64,000 nucleotides of DNA from Flagellimonas aquimarina (GCF_003149745.1 NZ_QGEG01000001.1:930001-994000), one strand, 5' to 3'; positions 9,413 through 17,552 are shown, counted from the first letter of the stretch. Notes: generated from the letters alone by a model not told the origin. Made by a program: numbers and translations.

Positions 9413-10138
9413 ATGAGAACTTTGGTAATAGGTGATGTTCATTCAGGCGTAAAAGCGCTGGAGCAACTAATGGATTTGGCTGCGGTTGATCAAGATGACC
9501 ACCTAATTTTTTTAGGAGACTATGTTGATGGATGGAGCACGGCAGTGGAGACGATAGATTTCTTGATAGCATTAAAAGCCAGCCATAACTGCACCTTTAT
9601 AAGGGGAAACCATGATGAGCTTTGTAAGGACTGGTTGCTGACCCAGGAAGATAATCCACAATGGTTGGCCCACGGAGGCATAGCAACTAGAAATTCATAC
9701 ATGAGGGCGAAAAGAGATACTTGGGATGCACATCTTAGGTTTTATGATGAGCTACAGAATTATTATCTAGGTTCTGGTAATAGACTATACCTACATGCCG
9801 GATATACCAACCTAAAGGGAGTTGAATTTGAATATTTTGACCAATTGTTTTATTGGGATAGAACGCTATGGGAATTGGCGAGAGCACTAAATCCAAAGTT
9901 AAAACCTGATGATGACAACTTTCCAAAAAGGTTGACCCACTATAAAGAGATTTTTATTGGGCATACGCCACTGTCAAAAACAGAAACGACTGTACCAAAA
10001 AGAGGAGCCAATGTATGGAATGTAGATACGGGCGCAGCATTTATGGGCGCCTTGACCATGATGGATGTAGAAACCAAGCAGTTTTGGCAAAGTGATCCGG
10101 TGCATACTTTTTATCCTAGAGAAAAGGGCAGAAACTAA
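9413..10138 (+). CDS. calcineurin-like metallophosphatase (PPP family)
   Basis: 241 residues with the ordered metal-binding motifs of the calcineurin-like/PPP fold: GDVHSG (7-12), GDYVDGW (about 43), RGNHDE (about 73), HAG (about 136) and GHT (about 191). These bind two metal ions and hydrolyse phosphate esters. The length and the GDYVDG motif resemble bacterial serine/threonine protein phosphatases and ApaH-like enzymes; the substrate is unknown. No signal peptide, so cytosolic. I used the ATG at 9413, which places the first catalytic motif after a short beta strand; a TTG 18 bp upstream is in frame but unnecessary. It is 54 bp upstream of the desaturase gene on the same strand and could share its transcript. 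Confidence 0.87.
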   Translation: MRTLVIGDVHSGVKALEQLMDLAAVDQDDHLIFLGDYVDGWSTAVETIDFLIALKASHNCTFIRGNHDELCKDWLLTQEDNPQWLAHGGIATRNSYMRAKRDTWDAHLRFYDELQNYYLGSGNRLYLHAGYTNLKGVEFEYFDQLFYWDRTLWELARALNPKLKPDDDNFPKRLTHYKEIFIGHTPLSKTETTVPKRGANVWNVDTGAAFMGALTMMDVETKQFWQSDPVHTFYPREKGRN

Positions 10139-10192
10139 CACAATAGCACAGTTTATTGGATTTTAATAAAGACCTTTACCAAAAACTATAGT

Positions 10193-11188
10193 ATGTCATT
10201 AAAAAATATTCGGTTAGAGGTTATGCAAGCCATAGAACCAAAAGTACAGGGCTTTATGGATTCGTTTCTTATACCCATAGAAGAGATATGGCAACCGAGT
10301 GATTTTTTACCAGATTCTCAGAACGACAATTTCTTTGCGGAGACCGAACAGATTAGAGAGGAAGCAAAAGAATTGGGATATGACTTTTGGGTAACTTTAG
10401 TTGCCGATACCATTACAGAAGAAGCCTTGCCCACATATGAATCTTGGTTGATGGATGTTGAAGGGATAGACCAACATAGCGGTAAGGAAAATGGTTGGAG
10501 CAAATGGGTGAGGGCTTGGACAGCAGAGGAAAACAGACATGGAGATGTACTGAACAAGTATCTGTACCTATCTGGACGGGTTAATATGAGAGAGGTTGAA
10601 ATTACCACCCAACATTTAATATCTGACGGTTTTGATATAGGCACAGATAGGGATCCATACAAGAACTTTGTTTATACCACATTTCAAGAGTTGGCCACCA
10701 ATATTTCCCATAAAAGAGTCGGTAAGATGGCACGTCAAAAAGGAAATGGTTTACTGAGCAAAATGTGCAATATAATTGCAGGGGATGAGATGCGGCACCA
10801 TTTGGCCTATCGGGAATTTGTGAAGACAATTATGGGACAGGACCCTAATGGAATAATAGAAGCTTTCGCCGATATGATGAAGAAGAAGATTGTAATGCCA
10901 GCACACTTTTTAAGGGAATCTGGAGAAAGCATAGGAACTGCCTTTGAGCAATTTTCGGATTGTGCCCAGCGTCTTGGCGTATATACAGCTCAGGATTACA
11001 TTGAAATTTTAAAGAAATTAAACGATTACTGGGAAGTAGGAAATATAAGAGGACTTTCTGAACAAGCCGAAAAGGCCCGTGAGTATTTAATGAAACTTCC
11101 GGAAAGACTTCAAAGAATCTCTGAGCGAATGCAGTTTAGCCAGGACCAATATAAGTTCAAATGGGTCCAAGCAAATGGGATGTTATAA
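10193..11188 (+). CDS. acyl-ACP desaturase (stearoyl-ACP 9-desaturase type)
   Basis: 331 residues, the length of soluble plant-type acyl-ACP desaturases. The di-iron ligand motifs are present: EENRH (Glu113, His116) and DEMRHH (Glu199, His202), with an upstream Glu in TEEALPTYE. The enzyme would introduce a cis double bond into acyl-ACP chains in the cytosol using O2 and reduced ferredoxin, setting membrane fluidity. No membrane segments, consistent with the soluble class. A strong terminator begins at its stop codon. The regiospecificity (delta-9 or other) cannot be told from sequence. Confidence 0.9.
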   Translation: MSLKNIRLEVMQAIEPKVQGFMDSFLIPIEEIWQPSDFLPDSQNDNFFAETEQIREEAKELGYDFWVTLVADTITEEALPTYESWLMDVEGIDQHSGKENGWSKWVRAWTAEENRHGDVLNKYLYLSGRVNMREVEITTQHLISDGFDIGTDRDPYKNFVYTTFQELATNISHKRVGKMARQKGNGLLSKMCNIIAGDEMRHHLAYREFVKTIMGQDPNGIIEAFADMMKKKIVMPAHFLRESGESIGTAFEQFSDCAQRLGVYTAQDYIEILKKLNDYWEVGNIRGLSEQAEKAREYLMKLPERLQRISERMQFSQDQYKFKWVQANGML

Positions 11189-11213
11189 AAAAAGGCCAAT
11201 TGGCCTTTTTTTT
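11187..11213. terminator. bidirectional intrinsic terminator
   Basis: GC core GGCCAATTGGCC at 11194-11205 flanked by A7 and T8, giving a symmetric hairpin with a U-tract in both directions. It sits between the convergent desaturase gene and the HHH-domain gene and can serve both. Confidence 0.88.
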
Positions 11214-11228
11214 GTCTAGAAGACTAAA

Positions 11229-11792
11229 TCAGAATTTCCCTGCCTTATGCTTTATCTGCCATTTGGATAAATCCTTCCATTGACCTTCATATGCCATTTT
11301 TGCTTGCATGGGCCATGATGCAGGATCATGGATTCTATATCTGCTCCCTCCAGAATTAAGTACTTCTTGGCATTTAATAGTGGAAGCTTCAGATAGTGCT
11401 TTCCAAGTTTTAATTCCGAAGTTATGAAACAACCCTTCAATTTTAGGGCCAATACCTTCAACTATTTTTAGGTCATCTTGTTTTATTCTTTTGCCCATGG
11501 CCGCTTTTGCAGCTGTCATATCAAATATCATGGCCACAGGTGCATTTGTATCCAAAGAAGCTGCAGGTATAGCTGCTTCTTTTTGGCCGCCCGCATTCGA
11601 AAGCTTTTTGTTACATGCGGCAAGATCAGCCTTTAGTTTTGCATTTTCCGTTTCTAGTTTATTGGTATCTGAAGAGGTGTCAATAACGGAGACATCCTTG
11701 CTTTTTCCAATAAGATAACCTAGAACTCCCGAAATGATTCCGACCAATGCTGGAATAATCCAGCACCATATATTTAGATTTTCAAAATTCAT
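11229..11792 (-). CDS. membrane-anchored helix-hairpin-helix domain protein
   Basis: 187 residues. One transmembrane helix at about 10-28 (CWIIPALVGIISGVLGYLIG) is followed by a short coiled-coil segment (KLETENAKLKADLAACNKKL), a low-complexity Ala-rich linker, then a helix-hairpin-helix-like domain with DDLKIVEGIGPKIEGLFHNFGI at about 105-127. HHH motifs of this GIGPK type usually contact the nucleic-acid backbone; similar modules fused to membrane helices occur in Bacteroidota without an assigned role. The C-terminal SRYRIHDPASWPMQAKMA stretch is conserved-looking. It lies 25 bp downstream of the OmpA-like gene on the same strand, so the two form a small operon. Function unknown. Confidence 0.75.
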   Translation of the reverse strand: MNFENLNIWCWIIPALVGIISGVLGYLIGKSKDVSVIDTSSDTNKLETENAKLKADLAACNKKLSNAGGQKEAAIPAASLDTNAPVAMIFDMTAAKAAMGKRIKQDDLKIVEGIGPKIEGLFHNFGIKTWKALSEASTIKCQEVLNSGGSRYRIHDPASWPMQAKMAYEGQWKDLSKWQIKHKAGKF

Positions 11793-11817
11793 TTTCTATT
11801 ATTTTATAGTTAAGTAT

Positions 11818-12360
11818 TTAGTTTACGATTGAAGGCTCCTCCACTGTTGTTGAAATATTGTAGGCAATAGGTCCCCAGAAAACTCCTTTGTTGGGAATCA
11901 TATCTTCTTTTAGCTTTCCCATCGTATTGATTTGTTCAGATGGAATGCCATTAAGCACTAAATGGTTTTTAACAGAATGGGCCCTTGCCAATCCCAAAGT
12001 GGAAAAAGAAGAATGGTTTTCTTCTTTATCTGAATAAAAACCAGTAAGATCAATTGTTTTCTGATTGTTGGAGCTTAAATAATCTTTAAGGCTGAAAATG
12101 CCATTTTTTAGTTCACCTGAAATTGGCATTAAAAAGGATGGACTAGATTCGTTGAAGTTAAAATTTTCATTTGCTTCAAATGAATAATCGCCATCGTTAA
12201 CCAAAAAAGGATAAGTTGGAAGTGTTGTTATTGATTGTGGGGTTATAGCTGCTTCTTGATTGCTGGCAATCCTACATTCACTGCAAAGATCCACGTAGAG
12301 AAATGTTCCAATAATGACGACAGCAAGTATCCCCAGTAAATAGGCGGTCTTTCTTGTCAT
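11818..12360 (-). CDS. membrane-anchored OmpA-C-like (degenerate) protein
   Basis: 180 residues with an N-terminal membrane anchor (AYLLGILAVVIIGTFLYVD, about 6-24) followed by Cys. The C-terminal half has the rhythm of an OmpA/MotB peptidoglycan-binding domain: TIDLTGFYSDKEEN, GLARAHSVKNHLVLNGIP, EQINTMGKL. The usual DxxG and NxxLSxxRA consensus is weakened, so peptidoglycan binding is uncertain. It is followed 25 bp later by the HHH-domain gene; both have one membrane helix and face the same compartment. I infer a two-gene envelope-associated unit of unknown role. The start ATG is followed by a positively charged TRK, fitting an inside N-terminus. Confidence 0.65.
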   Translation of the reverse strand: MTRKTAYLLGILAVVIIGTFLYVDLCSECRIASNQEAAITPQSITTLPTYPFLVNDGDYSFEANENFNFNESSPSFLMPISGELKNGIFSLKDYLSSNNQKTIDLTGFYSDKEENHSSFSTLGLARAHSVKNHLVLNGIPSEQINTMGKLKEDMIPNKGVFWGPIAYNISTTVEEPSIVN

Positions 12361-12713
12361 TAGTAAATGATTTTAGTGATTAGAACAGCAAAGTATTAAA
12401 AAAATGCTAAAATAAATGGTTTAACTTAAAGAATCTGAGAGGATTAGAACGTAGGGCGTATAAAATGGCAAGGATTTTAAAAACAGAAGATGTACCAAAA
12501 AATGCCAATCATACACTTTTTAAGACCAATGATAATATAGCGGTTAATATGTAAAAGAAATATTCTGAACTTAGATAAATATTAGGTAAGAAACCCTATT
12601 TCTCCCGACAAAGTTCCGGCACTGAAATGGGGTTTAATTTAAGTTTGAGTTAGTTAAGTTGGTTTTAAAGACCGCCAATTCTAAGTTCATCGGGAATGGC
12701 GGCCTTTTCTTTT
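12361..12713. other. 353-bp intergenic region with a candidate plus-strand small RNA
   Basis: Lies upstream of the OmpA-like gene (minus) and downstream of the ALDH gene (minus). I see no credible coding frame. The right half holds a 12-bp-stem hairpin and a plus-strand terminator (listed separately). Because no plus-strand gene precedes it, the terminator suggests an independent plus-strand transcript. Confidence 0.5.
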
Positions 12714-12714
12714 T
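12591..12714 (+). ncRNA. candidate small RNA (structured, terminator-ended)
   Basis: A hairpin with arms AAACCCTATTTC (12591-12602) and GAAATGGGGTTT (12624-12635) forms 12 pairs, one of them G-U, enclosing a 21-nt loop. It is followed by a T/G-rich unpaired linker (GTTTGAGTTAGTTAAGTTGG) and a terminator hairpin ending in a U-rich tract. The plan, hairpin then T/G-rich linker then terminator, resembles the loci at 23.5 and 56.75 kb, but the exact 17-nt box is absent. I see no clear -7 box upstream. Minus-strand use as the ALDH terminator is possible too. Confidence 0.4.
12672..12714 (+). terminator. intrinsic terminator
   Basis: Stem CCGCCA (12672-12677) with TGGCGG (12697-12702), loop of 19 nt, followed by CCTTTTCTTTTTT on the plus strand. 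The U-tract quality favours plus-strand use; on the minus strand the hairpin is followed only by TTT. Confidence 0.6.
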
Positions 12715-14267
12715 TACAAGTCAAATTTTATACCTTGAGCCAGAGGTAATTCTGTAGTATAGTTAATTGTATTGGTCTGTCTACGCATATAGATTTTCCA
12801 TGCATCTGAGCCACTTTCGCGACCACCGCCCGTCTCTTTTTCTCCTCCAAAGGCCCCACCTATTTCAGCACCTGATGTTCCAATATTTACATTAGCAATA
12901 CCACAATCACTACCCCAAGCAGATAGAAAACGCTCAGCCTCACGAAGATTGTTTGTCATTATAGCTGAGGAAAGACCTTGGACCACACCATTTTGAATGG
13001 CAATGGCATTTTCAACATCTCCAGAATATTTTAATAAATATAATACAGGGGCAAAAGTCTCATGTTGTACAATTTCGAAATTATTCTGAGCTTCAGCGAT
13101 GGCAGGTTTTACATAACAACCACTTTCGTAGCCTTCACCTTCTAGAACCCCTCCTTCTACAATAATTTTCCCTCCTTCAGCGACTACTTTCTCCAATGCT
13201 TTCTTATACATGGAGACAGCATCAGTATCGATTAAAGGACCAACATGATTGTTTTCATCTAAAGGATTTCCAATTCGCAACTGTTTGTAGGCAGCTACAA
13301 CAGCATCTTTAACTTTATCATAGATTGAATCATGAATAATTAACCTTCTTGTTGAGGTACATCGCTGTCCTGCTGTTCCCACAGCACCAAAAACAGCACC
13401 AATAACGGTCATTTTAATATCAGCATCTGGAGTAACAATAATGGCGTTGTTGCCTCCAAGCTCCAACAAGGATTTTCCTAACCTTGCCGCCACTGCTTGA
13501 GCAACTATTTTTCCCATACGAATAGACCCAGTGGCAGATACCAAAGGAATTCTATTGTCTTGGGTCATCATTTCACCAACTTTGTAATCCCCATTTATTA
13601 GACATGAAATGCCTTCTGGCAAATTATTTGCCTTAAAGACTTCAGCAGCTATATTTTGGCAGGCAATACCGCACATAGGAGTTTTTTCAGATGGCTTCCA
13701 AACACATACGTCACCACAAATCCAAGCTAGGGCCGTGTTCCAAGCCCAAACGGCAACAGGGAAATTGAAAGCGGAAATAATGCCTACCACTCCTAAAGAA
13801 TGATACTGTTCGTACATTCTATGTCCTGGGCGTTCCGAATGCATGGTCAATCCATGTAATTGTCTTGATAGACCTACTGCAAAATCACAGATATCTATCA
13901 TTTCTTGAACTTCGCCCAATCCTTCCTGATAAGACTTTCCCATTTCATAGGATACCAGTTTGCCCAACGGTTCCTTAAGCTCTCGTAATTTTTCGCCAAA
14001 CTGTCTTACGATTTCTCCTCTTTGAGGAGCGGGCATCATGCGCCATTCTTTGAATGACGAAGTAGCGGTTTCCATCACTTTTTCATAATCTGATGGAGAC
14101 GTGGTTTTTACCTTCCCAATAAGGGCTCCGTCCACGGGAGAAAAAGAAGATATTACCTCACCCGAGCCAAAGTTTTTTGACCCAGTGGACGTACCTTCAT
14201 TTATTTCCGTTAACCCAAGTTGTTTTAGGGCTTCATTTATTCCAAAAGCAGTTGCAATTTTTGACAT
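12714..14267 (-). CDS. amaB: aldehyde dehydrogenase family 7 (alpha-aminoadipate semialdehyde dehydrogenase-like)
   Basis: 517 residues. Full ALDH architecture: NAD-binding motif SAFNFPVAVW (165-174), catalytic base Glu269 in LLELGG and nucleophile Cys303 in GTAGQRCTSTRR. The GQRCTSTRR context and overall pattern are those of ALDH7 (antiquitin), which oxidises alpha-aminoadipate semialdehyde/piperideine-6-carboxylate in lysine catabolism. It lies 75 bp downstream of DUF1304 and the 3-hydroxyanthranilate dioxygenase gene, so it may be co-transcribed with a tryptophan-degradation gene; a role on a tryptophan-derived semialdehyde cannot be excluded, but the canonical enzyme for that step belongs to a different ALDH family. 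The gene name is by family resemblance only. Confidence 0.8.
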   Translation of the reverse strand: MSKIATAFGINEALKQLGLTEINEGTSTGSKNFGSGEVISSFSPVDGALIGKVKTTSPSDYEKVMETATSSFKEWRMMPAPQRGEIVRQFGEKLRELKEPLGKLVSYEMGKSYQEGLGEVQEMIDICDFAVGLSRQLHGLTMHSERPGHRMYEQYHSLGVVGIISAFNFPVAVWAWNTALAWICGDVCVWKPSEKTPMCGIACQNIAAEVFKANNLPEGISCLINGDYKVGEMMTQDNRIPLVSATGSIRMGKIVAQAVAARLGKSLLELGGNNAIIVTPDADIKMTVIGAVFGAVGTAGQRCTSTRRLIIHDSIYDKVKDAVVAAYKQLRIGNPLDENNHVGPLIDTDAVSMYKKALEKVVAEGGKIIVEGGVLEGEGYESGCYVKPAIAEAQNNFEIVQHETFAPVLYLLKYSGDVENAIAIQNGVVQGLSSAIMTNNLREAERFLSAWGSDCGIANVNIGTSGAEIGGAFGGEKETGGGRESGSDAWKIYMRRQTNTINYTTELPLAQGIKFDL

Positions 14268-14342
14268 TTATAACTTTTTATACGTGTATTGTTATATTTT
14301 TCAAAACTACGAATAATCCTGATGTGGTCAAGCGAAGATTTC

Positions 14343-14714
14343 CTAAAGGAAATAATGTAATAAGAGGAATGTAATTCCAAGTAGTGCAGGAAGTGCTTGG
14401 ACTGTGAATATTTTTTTTGATGCTGTTGCTGCACCATAGATTCCGGCAATTGCCACACAGCCAAGAAAAAAAAGCGAGACATAAACCTGCCATGATGAAT
14501 CCTGTATGAGCAGGGACCAAACAAGCCCCGCTGCTAAAAACCCATTATAAAGACCTTGGTTTGCTGCTAAGGTCTTAGTGGGTTCAAACAAATCTTCTGG
14601 AAAACTGCGGAATACTTTCTTGGCTTTGGTGGTCCAGGCAAACATCTCTAACCATAAAAAGTAAAAATGTAGGATGGCTACCACTACTATAATAAATTTT
14701 GCTGCTAGTAACAT
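14343..14714 (-). CDS. DUF1304 family membrane protein
   Basis: 123 residues, typical DUF1304 length, with four predicted membrane helices (about 3-21, 50-68, 74-94 and 101-121). A Trp/Phe-rich first helix with HFYFLWLEMFAW and the GLYNGFLAAGLVW segment are hallmarks of the family. It sits 2 bp after the 3-hydroxyanthranilate dioxygenase stop codon, which means tight co-translation, and 75 bp before the ALDH gene. The biochemical role of DUF1304 is unknown. The gene context suggests a link to aromatic amino-acid breakdown here, but this is inference from position alone. Confidence 0.85.
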   Translation of the reverse strand: MLLAAKFIIVVVAILHFYFLWLEMFAWTTKAKKVFRSFPEDLFEPTKTLAANQGLYNGFLAAGLVWSLLIQDSSWQVYVSLFFLGCVAIAGIYGAATASKKIFTVQALPALLGITFLLLHYFL

Positions 14715-14716
14715 AA

Positions 14717-15256
14717 TTAATCTTTTGCTATAAATCGTTCATCAACTGGCATAATTGTTCCACAATTATTGCAAGTGCGCAATTCTTCGGAACTATAAAA
14801 GTGCTTAAAATGACTTAAAAAATCTTTCTCAATATCATGTAGTGTAAAATAAGCTTCATACAGCTTGTGGTTGCAGTTGTCACAAAACCACAATAAGCCA
14901 TCATCCACGTTCATATCCGCTCTTTTTCGCTCCACCACTAAACCAATAGATCCTTCATGCCGCACTGGTGAATGTGGTACTTTAGCTGGGTGCAGGTACA
15001 TATCGCCCGGACCCAGTTTCATGGTCTTTTTTTGTCTATCCTCTTGAATATGAATTTCAATGTTTCCTTCAAGTTGGTAAAAAAGCTCTTCGGTCTCGTT
15101 ATAATGATAATCTTTACGGGCATTGGGGCCTGCAACAATCATCACTATATAGTCTCCCGCATCTTTATATAAATTTCTGTTGCCTACCGGGGGTTTTAGA
15201 GAGTCCCGGTTTTCTTCTATCCATTTGTTAAGATTAAAAGGTGCCTGAATAGCCAT
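14717..15256 (-). CDS. nbaC: 3-hydroxyanthranilate 3,4-dioxygenase
   Basis: 179 residues, a cupin of the bacterial HAAO type. The Fe(II) ligands His51, Glu57 and His95 and the second, rubredoxin-like metal site Cys125, Cys128, Cys162, Cys165 occupy the same numbered positions as I recall for the well-studied Cupriavidus enzyme. It opens the ring of 3-hydroxyanthranilate with O2 to give 2-amino-3-carboxymuconate semialdehyde, which feeds either quinolinate/NAD synthesis or catabolism. It leads a three-gene minus-strand unit with DUF1304 and an ALDH. The first step of the pathway, tryptophan 2,3-dioxygenase, is also in this window at 57.7 kb; the intermediate enzymes are not. Confidence 0.95.
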   Translation of the reverse strand: MAIQAPFNLNKWIEENRDSLKPPVGNRNLYKDAGDYIVMIVAGPNARKDYHYNETEELFYQLEGNIEIHIQEDRQKKTMKLGPGDMYLHPAKVPHSPVRHEGSIGLVVERKRADMNVDDGLLWFCDNCNHKLYEAYFTLHDIEKDFLSHFKHFYSSEELRTCNNCGTIMPVDERFIAKD

Positions 15257-15313
15257 TGCAAAGATTTTAGGAAAGGTATAAAAAACCTTTATTGGAACAT
15301 AGGGTTTAACAAA

Positions 15314-15340
15314 AAAGACCTGCGCAGCGCGCAGGTCTTT
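15314..15340 (-). terminator. intrinsic terminator of the CAP-domain gene
   Basis: Arms AAAGACCTGCGC (15314-15325) and GCGCAGGTCTTT (15329-15340) form a 12-bp stem with a 3-nt loop. On the minus strand it is followed by a run of six T. It lies 36 bp past the stop of the CAP-domain lipoprotein gene. Confidence 0.9.
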
Positions 15341-15375
15341 ACCAAATACAATATCTAAAATCTAATAAAACAGTC

Positions 15376-15885
15376 TTATTCCACTTTCATGAAAATCTGT
15401 GTAAAGTAAGGTCTGCCATCTTTATCCAATGTAATACTTAATGTGGTGTGGGTGTATCCTCCTTCAATGGCTTCTTTATGGGAGGCACTCTCTATCCAAC
15501 CATCAAATACTAACTGTGCGGTTGTATAGTACCTTGCAACATTCTCTCCTACATCTACGGCTCCTGTTTCCAGGGCTATTTTTGAGGCTCTGGATTGAAA
15601 ATTGTCATGACTAAGTTTTTTCTGTGCGATCATATAATTGTTATGCTCTTCTGCGTATTGATAAGATGTACTGTTAGATTGTAATTTACTTGCTCCTATT
15701 GATACTCTGTAATCATTAATCAAGCCAAGTACCTCTGTTTCCATTTCTGATGGATTAATAACGGCCTTTTCGTTTTCCAGAAGGGCCTCTTCAAATTTTT
15801 CTTCTTCAACAGAAGATGTTTTACTGCACATGCTTAATATCACCACAGATATTGCAACTAAAAAAGTGTAATATATTTTTTTCAT
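15376..15885 (-). CDS. CAP-domain (SCP/YkwD-like) lipoprotein
   Basis: 169 residues from the ATG at 15885 (a start 12 bp upstream would put four residues before the signal). Lipoprotein signal with lipobox LSMC (Cys20), an acidic spacer, then a CAP domain: LGLINDYRVSIGASKL near 53-68, AEEHNNYMIAQKKLSHDNF near 79-97, GENVARYYTT near 114 and WIESASHKEAIEGGYTHTTLS near 129-149. The tetrad His and Glu positions of CAP proteins (SHDNF, GENVA, SHKEAI) are present. CAP proteins of bacteria are secreted with poorly defined roles; some bind lipids or act on cell walls. Single gene with its own terminator. Confidence 0.88.
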   Translation of the reverse strand: MKKIYYTFLVAISVVILSMCSKTSSVEEEKFEEALLENEKAVINPSEMETEVLGLINDYRVSIGASKLQSNSTSYQYAEEHNNYMIAQKKLSHDNFQSRASKIALETGAVDVGENVARYYTTAQLVFDGWIESASHKEAIEGGYTHTTLSITLDKDGRPYFTQIFMKVE

Positions 15886-16140
15886 TTCCGGGGGCAATAG
15901 TAGAGATGTGTTCTATGCATCTCAAGTGTTCTAGAGGCTAAACTAGAGGGCAGGAGCTCTGATGCCATAAAATCTCCATGTGATTGCTAATTAATCCGAT
16001 GACTTGTAGAATTTGGCAAAATATACTGCTTTTTGACACCTTGGTAATTCCCATTTATCGGAAAAAAGGCACCTTTTGTATGAAGAAGTGATATGATCTA
16101 AATGAACAGAAATACCATTTTATGAATGGAGGAACCAAAC

Positions 16141-16647
16141 TTAAATTTCATCAGATTGATTTTCTTTTTCCTGCAGTACTAGAGCAAAAACAAAAGCGCC
16201 AATTTCCTTTACAGGTTCGTAAAAAATGGATTCTTTTTTTGTGTCCTCGTTGATAAAGTTTAAGGAAGAAGTAAGTCGGTCAAAGAATACAAGCAGTGCG
16301 CCAATGATTATGGCAACTTTTAAGGCCCCAAAAACGCCTCCGGCAATTTTGTTCAAAAGCCCGAGCATGGCAAAGTCAGCTATTTTGGTCAAGAATTTCC
16401 CTGCAAAATGTACCAACAGGACAATCCCAAAAAAAGTAACCAGAAAAGCAGTGATTTTCAAATATCGTTCACTCCAATTCATGTTCTCCGCCAGATAATC
16501 TGAGGTGATGTAAGAAAAATGTATGGCTCCGTAAATACCAGCTATTAAAGCCACAAGAGATGCTATTTCTACAAAAAGCCCATTTTTAAGGCCTTTATAT
16601 AGGCCCCAAACCAAAAGTATCCCTATAACAATATCCAAGAAGCTCAT
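16141..16647 (-). CDS. CvpA family membrane protein
   Basis: 168 residues from the ATG at 16647; the longer frame to 16710 would add 21 residues unlike the family start. Four membrane helices (about 3-20, 25-45, 60-80, 100-122). The beginning SFLDIVIGILLVWGLYKGLKNGLFVEIASL is the standard CvpA N-terminus. CvpA was named for colicin V production and is connected to envelope homeostasis in other bacteria. The molecular activity is unknown. It is transcribed divergently from the gene at 16709, sharing a 61-bp intergenic region. Confidence 0.9.
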   Translation of the reverse strand: MSFLDIVIGILLVWGLYKGLKNGLFVEIASLVALIAGIYGAIHFSYITSDYLAENMNWSERYLKITAFLVTFFGIVLLVHFAGKFLTKIADFAMLGLLNKIAGGVFGALKVAIIIGALLVFFDRLTSSLNFINEDTKKESIFYEPVKEIGAFVFALVLQEKENQSDEI

Positions 16648-16682
16648 AAATGGATTTTTAACAAATATAGGATATTGATTTG

Positions 16683-16690
16683 TACCTTTG
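16683..16690 (+). promoter_or_regulatory. -7 promoter box for the gene at 16709
   Basis: TACCTTTG matches the Bacteroidota consensus TAnnTTTG exactly and lies 18 bp before the ATG. No good TTG -33 element is visible 17-23 bp upstream. Confidence 0.45.
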
Positions 16691-16708
16691 AGCTTCCTAA
16701 AAAAGCAC

Positions 16709-17065
16709 ATGTCTAGAGACGAAAAACTTAAGGAACGTTGGGAACTGCTGGTAGAAAAACTATCGAGTCAATTTGCAGATGGAGACCCTTTAGAAATAGA
16801 TGGTATTATCTATTTGGTCGGGGTACAGGAATTAGGAAATTTTCATAGAAGCTTTAAAAAAGATGAAAAGGTCAATTTAATGCATATTGCCATTTGTAGA
16901 TTGTTGGAACCATATGGCTATTATGATTTTGATTTTTTTGATGATGATGGTTGGCCACATTATAAAATTAAGGAGCAATTACCTCCTTTAAAAGCGGGAG
17001 AGCAATCAGTTTTAATGAAAGAAGCTTTGGTAAACTACTTTATAGAAAAACAATATATATACTAA
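16709..17065 (+). CDS. conserved hypothetical protein
   Basis: 118 residues from the ATG at 16709. No signal peptide or membrane helix. The N-terminal half is helical and charged (SRDEKLKERWELLVEKLS), followed by a strand pair (EIDGIIYLVGVQELG), a Asp/Phe-rich stretch (YYDFDFFDDDGWPHYKI) and a C-terminal helix. This pattern is familiar from short conserved flavobacterial proteins of unknown function; I recognise no named domain. It is 1 bp upstream of the next gene on the same strand and so surely co-transcribed with the monooxygenase-like gene. Confidence 0.75.
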   Translation: MSRDEKLKERWELLVEKLSSQFADGDPLEIDGIIYLVGVQELGNFHRSFKKDEKVNLMHIAICRLLEPYGYYDFDFFDDDGWPHYKIKEQLPPLKAGEQSVLMKEALVNYFIEKQYIY

Positions 17066-17066
17066 A

Positions 17067-17384
17067 ATGGAACTTCAAAAACCATATTACGCGGTAATTT
17101 TTACAAGTACCAGAACAGAGGGAGATAATGGTTATGGACAGATGGCTGATGAAATGGAAAGCCTGGCAAGGCAACAACCGGGTTTTTTAGATGTTGAAAG
17201 TGCAAGGGACGGACTTGGAATTACCATTAGTTACTGGGAAAGCCTGGAAGCTATAGCCAATTGGAAAGCAAATATGGACCATAGGGTTGCACAGAGAAAT
17301 GGAATTAAGGAATGGTATTCTTGGTACAAGGTTAGAGTATGTTTGGTAGAACGTGAGTATGATTTTGATCGGAACAAAAAGTAG
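17067..17384 (+). CDS. antibiotic biosynthesis monooxygenase (ABM)-like domain protein
   Basis: 105 residues of the dimeric alpha+beta ferredoxin-like fold: a first strand YYAVIFTSTRT, helix GYGQMADEMESLARQQPGFLDVESAR, strand ITISYWESLEAIANWKAN and helix HRVAQRNGIKEWYSWY. This is the signature of the ABM family, close to YqjZ-like proteins, which are often of unknown or heme-related function. The motif PGFLDVES and the W-x-S/W-x-x-N-x-x-H pattern fit well. There are no cofactors to be seen in the sequence. Second gene of a two-gene unit starting at 16709. Confidence 0.85.
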   Translation: MELQKPYYAVIFTSTRTEGDNGYGQMADEMESLARQQPGFLDVESARDGLGITISYWESLEAIANWKANMDHRVAQRNGIKEWYSWYKVRVCLVEREYDFDRNKK

Positions 17385-17530
17385 TGCCGTGGGGTTACTT
17401 TGATTTCCGCCTAAAGTAAATTTTGAAAGCAACTTATAAAAGGTTTTTGGCTTTAGTTTAAAGTTGAGTTTTTAGAAAAAGAATATGGGTCTGTCAACCA
17501 GATTTAATGTAAACTTAATCATACCAATGA

Positions 17531-17544
17531 TGTAAACGTTTACA
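17531..17544. promoter_or_regulatory. palindromic LacI-family-type operator upstream of glpD
   Basis: TGTAAACGTTTACA is a perfect 14-bp palindrome with the central CG typical of LacI/GalR-family operators. A half-site TGTAAAC also occurs at 17508-17514. The palindrome ends 8 bp before a perfect -7 box (17553-17560), a position that suits repression by promoter occlusion. Confidence 0.7.
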
Positions 17545-17552
17545 TTTTTATG

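Noticed and set aside
16061..16080. AAAAAAGGCACCTTTT as a terminator after cvpA
   Set aside because: The stem would be five or six weak pairs and there is no clean U-tract in the minus direction.
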